From positions 71,359,597-71,423,596 of the forward strand of contig NC_058341.1 of the NCBI RefSeq assembly GCF_905475395.1: 64,000 nucleotides of DNA, read 5' to 3'. Origin of the DNA: Chrysoperla carnea. Its lineage: Eukaryota; Arthropoda; Insecta; Neuroptera; Chrysopidae. The translations under genes were made by a program, and so were the position numbers. How positions within the stretch are numbered: position 1 is the first letter of the stretch; each line of letters begins with the position of its first letter. The notes beneath the pieces are model-generated. The model did not search any database. It was not told the DNA's origin and saw only the letters and a program-made list of their open reading frames with translations. Shown piece after piece: positions 11,111-20,800 of this stretch.

Positions 11111-12798
11111 GTTAAGGCCAAAACGAACTGAATATTAAATGGCTAGAATCGCGAGGCTACTCATAGACGCTCTTGACTCATCGTTGAATGCCAATAATTT
11201 TTAATTACTTTCACTTTTCTTAAGCTTTGCTCACAGCTTGCAGAAGTCGTTGGTAATGTGCAGTATATTATTAAAGCAATACTAACATATTAGGAAACGC
11301 TTCTTTCAAGTAATGCTTGCACAGATGCTATAACAAGTCGAACGCACTTTATTTTTTATTAATTTCGGTTACCAGCTCTTTAAATGCACCAAATTCTAGG
11401 CAAAAATCTACTACATTCAAATCTTTTGAATATTTTTATTTTAGCTCCATTTATCTGCTGATCCTTGGATCCAATAGGATACGCTGATATATCAACTTAG
11501 GATAGGATGCGTTAACAAACCGATTGGGCATTTTTAAATCATTTTTTCAAACACAATATATAATGATTTCCGGGGCTTTACAATATCTTTTTCCCGCATA
11601 AAATTCAATCGCATGGTACTATCGAACGTGCCATAATTGAAATAATTGTACTTCATGGCGAAACAAAGAAATTAAGAACACTTCCATACTTGATTCATCC
11701 AGTTGCAAACTGATCTACATTTCACAGTGAACTGTTACCTATTTCGATTGATTTTAAATGAAATTATTAATCGATTTTTGTATTCCATACACCCTTAAAT
11801 TCTTTAAAACTTTCCCAAAGACTAAATCATATTCAGTCAACCGTTCGATAATCTTTAGTCCTACAATATTCTTAACAAATAAATTTCAACGATTTATACC
11901 GTACAGAACCTAATATCCGTAAACTAACGAAAGTACACAAACAGGTATCAAAATTTAAGAAGGTAATATTTTTTGCTTCATCTTCAGTCGCGTAATGAGA
12001 GAAACTTTCAAGATTTTTGAAGGATTTGAAAAAAATATATTTAAAAAAATTTTAGATCAGTTGAAAAATCTGAAAAAATCATAACTCGGAATAAGATAAA
12101 ATTATATGAATATAGAAAAAGTTTCAACCATATATACCATTTACAAAATAAAAGTTATTTATGTTTTAATCGAGCGTGAGCAAAATTGTTCACAATGTGA
12201 GTGCTGACGGGTTAAAAAAGTTAGATCAGTTTTTTTATCAGCAATAAGATATTTTGTACAATGTGGGGTCAGAGTAAAAAGCAATTTTAAAAAGGTTGTA
12301 AAAAAATTAGTTTTGCAAATTATTTTTTTACCACACAAAGATTCATTACTGTTTCGGACAGACAGTAATAAGATGGACAAAGATACAAGATATTTGTTAT
12401 TCATTTAATCATATTAGTTTTTTAACAAAATGTCCGAAACAAATCAGTTTTAAAATGAAACATCTATTAAAAAATTGTAAATTACTCGGACCTAACAACG
12501 ACGTAAGACTTTTTTTTAAGAGTTTGCCCAAAGAGAAAATGCTGTATTGAAGAAATGCGCCGACAACCGATTAATAACTGCAATACTCGCCAGGAATTTA
12601 AGACTGAGCAAACGTGCGCCATCTTGGTGAAGGTTTTTCTTAGCTAAACAATAAGTTAATTTCCTTGGATACAATTTTATGAAATTTAAGATAAAAATAC
12701 CAATTTTTTTGCTCTATAAATTTGCTATTATAGTATTTGCTCTAAAAATGAACTGTTTAATTTTACCGATATTTGAACAGTTTAAGTTTAACTATAAA
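11111..12798. other. No gene seen
   Basis: 1.7 kb of AT-rich sequence without an exon-like frame or recognised repeat. The longest frame (81 codons, minus, 12159-12404) is low-complexity and has no motif. Confidence 0.4.
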
Positions 12799-13312
12799 CA
12801 AGTGAAAACAAACAATTGACTGAGTTAATTGTTGAAATACCATGCATAGTCAGTGTTGATTTCTTTATCACATTACACATACAAACATGTGACACATACA
12901 TAACTGATAATCAAGTATAGTACATGTTATAAAATTTCTGCCTAATTGGCGCCCTCACGGGTAAACATTTTTTTTGATAAGGAACATTTTTTACATTTAA
13001 ACTTTTGTTCTATCTCTAACGGTTTACAAGATGGGTCCTACGGACCCAAGACCCAATTGACCTATGATGCTCATTTACGAACTTGACCTCACTTTTTACG
13101 TCCTAAATACGCTGTAAAAATTTCAGCTCGATATCTTTTTTCGTTTTTGAGTTATCGTGTCCACAGACGGACGGACGGACAACTGGAAATGGACTAATTA
13201 GGTGATTTTATGAACACCTATGACAAAATTTTTTTTCCTAGCATCATTATTTTTAAGCGTTACACACTTGGGACAAAACTTAATATACTATGTATTTCAT
13301 ATACATGGTATA
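12799..13312 (+). mobile_element. Family A repeat, copy 2 (uninterrupted)
   Basis: Starts CAAGTGAAAACAAACAATTG and ends TTTCATATACATGGTATA at 13312. It provides an intact version of the terminus that is split by a Helitron in copy 1. It carries the GGGTCCTACGGACCC small palindrome and the GACGGACGGAC run. Confidence 0.85.
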
Positions 13313-14031
13313 ATTACCAAAGACCAGATCACCTGATCGAAAACTAAATGTATGATCATATAATTTTAAAAAACATATAACTAATTTACTTAATAAAAGT
13401 GTTTAACACTAAAAATAGATATCATTTTAAAACATTTCCAACTAAAAATATCTGAAATTCAATGATGCATTAAAATCATTTTTAAACTTTGTTACAATCG
13501 ATAACAAAACTTAGTAACGAATCAATAAACGATTCACTAACCATTTAGAACAGTTTTGCTTCATAGATTCTTTATTTCTTACAAAAATTACAAACAAAAA
13601 TGTGTTTATAAATAGTAGCAGCTGGATAAGCAGAGCACACGACACAAGTAGGTAATCTTCTTTTTTGTTGTATAATTATTTGGGCAGGTGTATTTTGAAT
13701 TAATTTGTATAGAAGTTTTTGTAAACGATATCATGGTTCATCGTCGTACATACTACATATAACACCTGCCTTAAGTTAACGCACATGCACATAATGCGTT
13801 TAAGAGTATTTCAACTTGAAATTGACATACCAGATGCTTTTTTATTTCGAACATAGTTAATGAAAGCAGACTTGCAATATGCAGTTTGTCTATAATTAAG
13901 TAGTCGTGTCAAAGCATTTCAAAGAGAGTTTTTTTGTACCTCAACCTATCAGTTCAATTTTTTTTTAAATGTTCAGAAAAGTCCATATATCAAAATCTAC
14001 ATTTAACTTGTTGCCGCTAGGAAGTTTTATC
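13313..14031. other. No gene seen
   Basis: AT-rich, without a supported exon or a repeat shared elsewhere in the window. Confidence 0.35.
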
Positions 14032-15001
14032 AATTGCTATGGGTCATATAGGCCAATTATTAGAGTCCATTTCTAAGGTGAGGACATATAGGCCAATTAT
14101 TAGAGTCTATTTCTAAGGTGTTTATAATTTTTAGGGTTGTAATTTTGAAAATTTTAAACCTTTTAAAATATTCAACAAAATGGCCCAAAAAAGTATACGC
14201 GGGGATTTTTGGGGTCACTGATCACGATTCCGAAGTTAGAATGGGGATATACCCCATTTCCCTACACAGCAATATTCTGTAAATATTCAACAAAATGGAC
14301 AAAAAAAGGATAATCTGGGGTTTTTGGGGTCGCTGATGACCATTCGGAAATCAGAATTTCGATATCCCCCTCCTGGGGCAAAGCTCCCCCGCTGGTCCAA
14401 AACAGAAGCATTCTGTACATGTTCAACAAAACTCGTCGCCTTGCGTCAGGGTTACGTTAAATTTTCATATATTACAAGTTTTTAATGTGCACATCATGAT
14501 TTTTTATTTGGTTATATTTGAAAATATTTGATCCTTCTTCCTCATTATCACACCCAAACCCCATATGCCTTTACGTCAGGGTTGCAGTTATACCCCGTTA
14601 TACCCCACTTGAGTATATTTGAAAATATTCGATTGTTCATCCCCATTACTGTTTTGGGCCACCAGGAGTCCAATTACCGCAGAAGAGGTAAGGGGGAGAG
14701 TTATCCACATTTTAACTTCGGAATCGTGATCAGCAAAATCAAAAACTCCCGCGTATACTTTTTTGGTCCATTTTGTTGAATATTTACAGAATATTGCAAT
14801 TTTGGATCAGCGGGACGAATTACCCCAGGACCGAGGAGTATACACAAATTCTGACTTCGGAATAGTGATCAGCGACTCCGAAAACCCGCGAGTATACGTT
14901 TCTGACCCATTTTGTTGAATATTTTCAAAGGTTTAAAATTTTCAAAATTCACCTTAGAAATGGATTCTAATAATTATGGCCTATATGGCCTATAGCAATA
15001 T
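14032..15001. repeat. Foldback element of about 970 bp with internal duplications
   Basis: CATATAGGCCAATTATTAGAGTC...TTTCTAAGG on the left is matched in inverse by CCTTAGAAATGGATTCTAATAATTATGGCC on the right. The block AAATATTCAACAAAATGG...AAAAA appears twice on the left (about 14168 and 14283) and twice inverted on the right (about 14770 and 14915), so each arm carries a tandem pair. The outer unit is also duplicated at about 14045 and 14085. Frames within it are not genes. Confidence 0.78.
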
Positions 15002-15002
15002 G

Positions 15003-15486
15003 TAAAGTCGCGTGAACTCGTACAGAGCGCATATTACGAGTTTTATTATGTTATATATTTTTTTAGCTCGCTGATAACGAATTTTAACTTAATAAAAAGA
15101 GAAAATCAGTGAAAATTTGTGGATAATTGTGAACATTTTTGAAAAAAAAAAAAACGAGAAAAATGTGATTGCTTGAGCGTGTGATGTATTTTTGAGTATT
15201 TTTCGATCACTGATGAAAATTCTTGTTTGCAATATTATACGATTTTTTAGCGAACATTCTTTGAAAATTTTTTGAAAATATAAGAAAACGCTTTACTTTA
15301 AGTTAAAATTCGTTATCAACGTGCTAATAAACATATTATAAAACATTATAAAACTCGTAATATTTTTTTTAAACAGCGAATTTTCTCGATTTTCCGCTTT
15401 CCACGTTAATATTGTGAAAAACTGACACAAAAAATATATAGAAACCCATTTTGCACGCGTTCTATACGAGTTGACGCGACTTTGCA
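15003..15486. repeat. Foldback element of about 480 bp, abutting the previous one
   Basis: Ends AAAGTCGCGTGAACTCGTA and the inverse ACGAGTTGACGCGACTTTGC. The inner block GATAACGAATTTTAACTTAA is inverted as TTAAGTTAAAATTCGTTATC. It begins within 2 bp of the preceding element, suggesting nested or composite insertion. Confidence 0.75.
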
Positions 15487-15804
15487 TGCGCATAATAATG
15501 TATCTTATATCTTGGAAAAAAACGCTACAAATGGATACATAGATTTTCCGATGAGAAATATGAATATTTTCTTATTTTAAAAAATTGTCAGATAAGGCTT
15601 AAGATCTGAGAAATTTTTTGCTGTATGATTTTTTTAAATTCGGTCCAAATTCGCCGAGATAAAAAATTTTGAAATTGGCCATTTTTGACTTTAAAATGGT
15701 TGTAACTTTTTTAAAACGCATTTTTTCGAAAAATCAAAAGAGTAAAAAGCGTTTTATTTTGCCCGTTTTATTCTTAATAGCATCATTTTTGAATTTAAAA
15801 AACA

Positions 15805-16218
15805 ACTGTTTATTAGTAAACAAATTAATTTGTTTATAACAATTAATAGTCCATTCTTACAAATTTCTTTTTTTTTTACCAATTGACTCCTTTTGGTGCA
15901 AGGTTTACGAAGAGTACAAACATGTTTTTTAATCCCATTTTTATTTTCAGTGATTGATTAGTCATTTTAGTTTTTCCTTTCATTTTAGTCCTAGTTAAGT
16001 TATCAAATAAAATTAAGAATGAGTATTTGGCAAGCGGCAAACCCCTTGAAAATCTAAAACGGCTAATCAATCACTGAAAATTAAAATGGGATTAAAAAAC
16101 ATGTTTGTACTCTGCGTAAACCTTGCACCAAAAGGAGTCAATTGGTAAAAGAAGAACAAATTTGTAAGAATGGACTATTAATTGTTATAAACAAATTAAT
16201 TTGTTTACTAATAAACAG
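15805..16218. repeat. Foldback element of about 414 bp, well conserved
   Basis: CTGTTTATTAGTAAACAAATT at the left and its inverse at the right. The arms (about 170 bp, including CCAATTGACTCCTTTTGGTG and TTTTTTAATCCCATTTT) are nearly identical, so this is a comparatively young foldback or MITE. The 64-codon minus frame here is a shadow of the arms. Confidence 0.8.
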
Positions 16219-17266
16219 TAATGAATGGCTCGTAGTTTCATTATTTGGCCATGGTTTAATTACACGTGCTTTTTATGGCTTATCGAAGACATAAGCATCA
16301 AAGCTAAAAAGACTTTTACCTTTGTATAATATGCTGGAGATAGGGAAGACATAATCTGTTTCGCACAAAGAGCCGTTTTAAAATTTAAATTTAACGGAAC
16401 TACAAGTGCCATCTGTAATTGTCAAATTGTCAAAAAAAATCTACAGTTGATTTGATTCATGGCATGAATATACAATTACCTTATAATTTTACGAGATGAC
16501 ACTACTACATAAATATGTTTGTTTTACGCGTTTTCCGTGTTTCTGAAGGGATGTCATTAATCTAATTAAATTTTTTATGTTAAATACTATCTGTATACGA
16601 ATTTTCATCAAAATCGTTAGACCCGATATCGATATATACATACAAGGCACAATCTAAATATTGGCCACCGGCACTATAAACTCTAGTAACGGCCCCGACG
16701 AATGCCATCTGGGTCCTGCAAATAATACCGTATTTACAACAGAATCAGTAAATGATATTACGATATTATTACTAAGAGCAGAGTGTTGCAGTGGAATCGA
16801 ATGATATTCAGCAAGAAACTGATTTCAGAATGGCTGACAGTCTGCTTATATGAAGAATTAAGTCGAAAAGTTGAAAAAAAAAATCTCGTCCGAAATGTAA
16901 GTGGGATTCTATTGGGACGAAAGACCCCCGCTTTGAGAACAAAGAATAGTCATCATTGAGGACGCGGTGCTGGCTAACACTTATAAAATTTCGACCATTC
17001 TGAAATGACTCACTTAAACTACTCAATTTAAACTATGTTTTTGAAAAAATAGATACCTGCAAGAATTAGCCACCGTCTCTTAGCCAAATTGTATTTCCTA
17101 CAACTTTGTTTATTAAAAAAAACTCGTTAACAAACTGCTTTTTCCACCATTTTCTCGCCTTGTCATATTTGATGGAATAAAATAAATAAATAACAATTAA
17201 TAATTAGAATAATTTATTAAAATATATTCAAAAAAAAAAAAACGTCAAAAAAACACCAACAAGATA
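16219..17266. other. Downstream flank of Diap2, no gene
   Basis: Lies beyond the Diap2 stop codon. 16895-16980 (CCCCGCTTTGAGAAC, GACGCGGTGCTGGCTAACAC) is similar to 20580-20660 within Diap2 intron 2 (CCCCGCTTTGAAAAC, GACATGGTGCTGGTTAACAC), so it is a repeat fragment. AATAAA-type signals downstream of the stop (about 17180-17210, minus) could serve for polyadenylation. Confidence 0.4.
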
Positions 17267-17881
17267 TTATGACAAAAATGTACGAATAAACGCTTTAATC
17301 GATGATCTACAAACAGGACAATCCTTTAAACTTGGTGCACAATTAATGCACGTAGCAAGATGGCCGCATGGTAAAAATACAACACCAACTTCAGTATCTA
17401 AACATATTTTACATAGACGTGCTTCTTTCAATCGTCGATTTTCTTCTTCTAGAGTCAATACTTTTGTTGTCGAAATATTATTTGTCGTCGTCATATTTTC
17501 ATCAATTTTATTTGTTACAATATCTGTTGTTCGTCGTATACTATTTCTGGGCATATTATTTTCAACATTCGCCTGACTAATCGCTTCATTGAGTAAACGT
17601 GAAACAGCTTCCGATATTTGATTATCGTGTTCATCAGTTGATTCTAATTCTTCAAGCTGAACATTTAACGCAGCTTCAATTAATGCATCAGCTGTTGAAA
17701 ATGGAGTCCCTGTGTGCTCAACTTTATACTTGATAGCTTGTTTTATTCGACCAACGTGTAATCCAATACCTAAGGCTGCTCTAGCTTCGGCTGAATCCAT
17801 CAGATTTTGTAGATCTTGATCGTTTAGAACACGAATGCGATCAAATGGTTCCGTACCAAAACTTCTAGTGGCTCCTTCAAC
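17267..17881 (-). CDS. Diap2: Diap2 coding exon 3: UBA-like segment and C-terminal RING
   Basis: Acceptor TTCTAG|GTTGAA at 17881 joins in phase 0 to exon 2. The first half has helical, UBA-like sequence (ALGIGLHVGRIKQAIKYKV) expected to bind polyubiquitin. A polar linker follows, then the conserved LEEENRRLKEARLCKICLD lead-in to the RING. The RING retains C-x2-C, C-x-H and C-x2-C ligands (CGHLATC, CPVCRSSI) and ends in FIRTFLS, as in other IAPs. Stop at 17267. Confidence 0.93.
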   Translation of the reverse strand, partial: VEGATRSFGTEPFDRIRVLNDQDLQNLMDSAEARAALGIGLHVGRIKQAIKYKVEHTGTPFSTADALIEAALNVQLEELESTDEHDNQISEAVSRLLNEAISQANVENNMPRNSIRRTTDIVTNKIDENMTTTNNISTTKVLTLEEENRRLKEARLCKICLDTEVGVVFLPCGHLATCINCAPSLKDCPVCRSSIKAFIRTFLS

Positions 17882-20800
17882 CTAGAACAAAAGATATTTT
17901 TTTTTTTTTTTGGAACAAAACTCTTGGTATAGAAATGTACAAGTCTACTTTTGAAGTATTTTTAAGCAAGGATCTAGTACTGACGCAAATAGCTTTACAA
18001 CTACCAAATTAAATAAATAAATACCCAGGTTTTTCCCGTGTATTTTGATCACTCGAATTAAACTTTTTTGTGATCATAAACCAGTTAGCGCCAAATATTA
18101 ATATTTAAAAAAATGAAATGCTCCTTCAGAATATACAATTGCTCCACTTAAATAATTCATAGTTAATTAGTTATTTATAATTAATAATTTTTAATTCCCG
18201 ACTGTATTCATTTACATTTACATAAATGTTAATATTTAAAAAAAATCAAGATGGCGTTAGTGGGGATTAAATGACAAATTAATTTGATGTTTAAAACATT
18301 TTTAAATATTAATATTTGGCGCTAACTAGTTTATGATTTTTTTGTGTGGTATTCGGCTTTGATTTTCATAAACAAAAAAATCACAAACAACTCAACAGTC
18401 AATTTTTTGCAAAATAAAAACAATCAAATTGTGTGTGCAACAATCGAGGACTCCATTTTATTAATTGATCTTATATATAAATTGAAGCATATTTCAAAAA
18501 ATCAATACTTTTCGTTTTATTGGCGGTTGAAATTTTACGTTTCTTGTTGAAAAAATCACGGTTTTCGTCAGTTTTTCTCGAATAACTAGAAAAATTGACA
18601 TCCTACAAACAAAAGTTATCGGCAGAAAATGTAGCTTATAAAAAAAGGAAAATATTACTGTACTATTTTATTCGTTTTTGTGCGATATTTGTTGAGATAT
18701 AGTAGCTTGAATACCACTGTCGGCAACAACTGTTGGGTATTTAACGTCAAACAACTGAAAAATTTGACGTTTTTAAAAAAATTCATCATACACTTTTTAA
18801 ATTACTACAAAAACCTTGAAAATGAAAAAAGTTTCAATAGTTTCAAGTCATTTGTACGAAAATTAACGGAGTTAAAATGAAAAGAAAGTTGCTCGTATCT
18901 TTTTTTAAAAGCTTTTATTTAACTTGCAATGTATGTATTATGTTACGGTGGATTCTTTGAACTCAATGTTGAAGTAGATATCTTCAACCGATTGAGCTGA
19001 AATTTTGCATGCACATTTAGTTTGGATGATAATACATAATAAGGTTGCGCCGTCCTGATTTTCCCATCGCTTCCACCATATTTTAAACAAAAACATTTTT
19101 CTTTAATAAATTAAAAATTTTAATAAAAAATACTTTTTAAGGGACAATCTTTTATTGTACTAAAGTAGAAAATAATTTTATCTTTAATTCACTCATACCC
19201 GACTATTTGTAAAAGCTTGAGGCGCTTAATATCAAGGATGAATCGAAAAGTAATTAGGCATGTGGAGTAGATGAGGCGTTCCGATTCATTTTTGATATTT
19301 TAAATTTACAGCCTCAAGCTTTTAAAAATAGTAGGGTATGAGTGACTTATAGATAAAATTATTTTCTACTTTTTAGAACAATAAAAGCTTCTCCTTTAAA
19401 AAGTATATTTTATTAAAAATTTTTTATTTTTTATACAACACAAAAACTGGTAAATTTACCACGGGAACTAAAATTAATGCTTGCTGCTTCCAATTTACTT
19501 TATTTAGGTACTGACAACATGCTAGCAAAAATTCTAGCGGTTTCGGATATATTTTTTTTTTAATATTGCAATTTAAATGCAAAAAACTTACCCAAAAAAT
19601 AATTAAAAAAAACAATAAAAACCTACAAGATAAAATATTTTGCGGAAAAAGAGCTTAATTTTTCCCCTCTAGACTAAGTTATTTTTCTAAGTTTAGTATT
19701 TTTCGACTTATTTAACGGTAAAGAAATATTTTTTTTTTGTTTTCGAAAATTATTTTGCATCTAAATTGCAATAATTTGAAAAATTTATATCTGAAATCAC
19801 TTGAAATTTTTGAGCATGTTGTCAGTATCTAAATAAAGTAAATTGCAGCATTAATTTTAGCTCTCATTGCAAATTCATCAGTTTTTGTGTTGAATAAAAA
19901 ATAAAAAAAGGTACGAGCAATTTTCTTTTTATTATAGATCAGTGTAAATAACTTGAAACTTTTTCATTTTCAAGGTTTTTTTATAGTAATTAAAAGTGTA
20001 TTAATATACTTTTTCCAGCAAACAAAACTTTTCAGTTACTTTGCGTTTAATATTCCAATAGTTGTTGCCGGCGAAAAGGCGGTTTACTTCAAGCAGCTAT
20101 ATCTCAACAAATACCGCACAAAAACGAATAATACTATAATATATGCCTATTTTTCGTAGGATGTCAATTTTTGGATGACTCCAAAATTTGGAAAGTATTG
20201 AATTTTTGAAATATGCTTCAATGGCACTTTTTATTTAAAATTCATCTCTCTGTCGATTCCCGTTGTCATTTCACCATAAATTTTTCCGCTCCCTAGAAAG
20301 GGTGGTTACCACCCTCTGAGCAAAAGCATCACTCGGCACCATATGACTTTTGATTTAGAGGGTGAAATAAGCTTAATCCCAAATTTTCATCAAAATCGAT
20401 GCTATTGGTCAAAATTTAAAAATGCCATCGTCGTTCTTCTCGTTTACTAGAGTAAAGATAATACTATTGTTACAATCACTAGGGTAATATTATTAGACCA
20501 GAATATCTGTCAATTAAAAACCGTTCCACCATTTCTAAAATCAGTTCAAATTTGAGACACACTCTACATCTTTGACACTTTACTAAGGTCAAAGCACCCC
20601 GCTTTGAAAACGCGGCATAAGATTACCATTGACGACATGGTGCTGGTTAACACCAATGAATGTACAGAAAAATAACAAAAATTTTTAGAATCTATAATGC
20701 TTTCGTCGATCAGGGATTTTAGTTATGATATTGAATATTTAAAATACTAGACGAGTGCTACAGGTAATATACAAGCTAGTTACTCTGTTGCATAGCGCGC

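Noticed and set aside
6996..13312. CRISPR-like or satellite array suggested by recurrent Family A blocks
   Set aside because: Copies are far apart, hundreds of bp long and in both orientations; typical of dispersed mobile elements.
14528..14779. 83-codon plus-strand frame
   Set aside because: Entirely inside the 14032-15001 palindrome; similar peptides arise from the inverted copy.
16808..17026. 72-codon minus frame near the Diap2 3' end
   Set aside because: Overlaps a repeat fragment shared with 20580-20660 and shows no domain.
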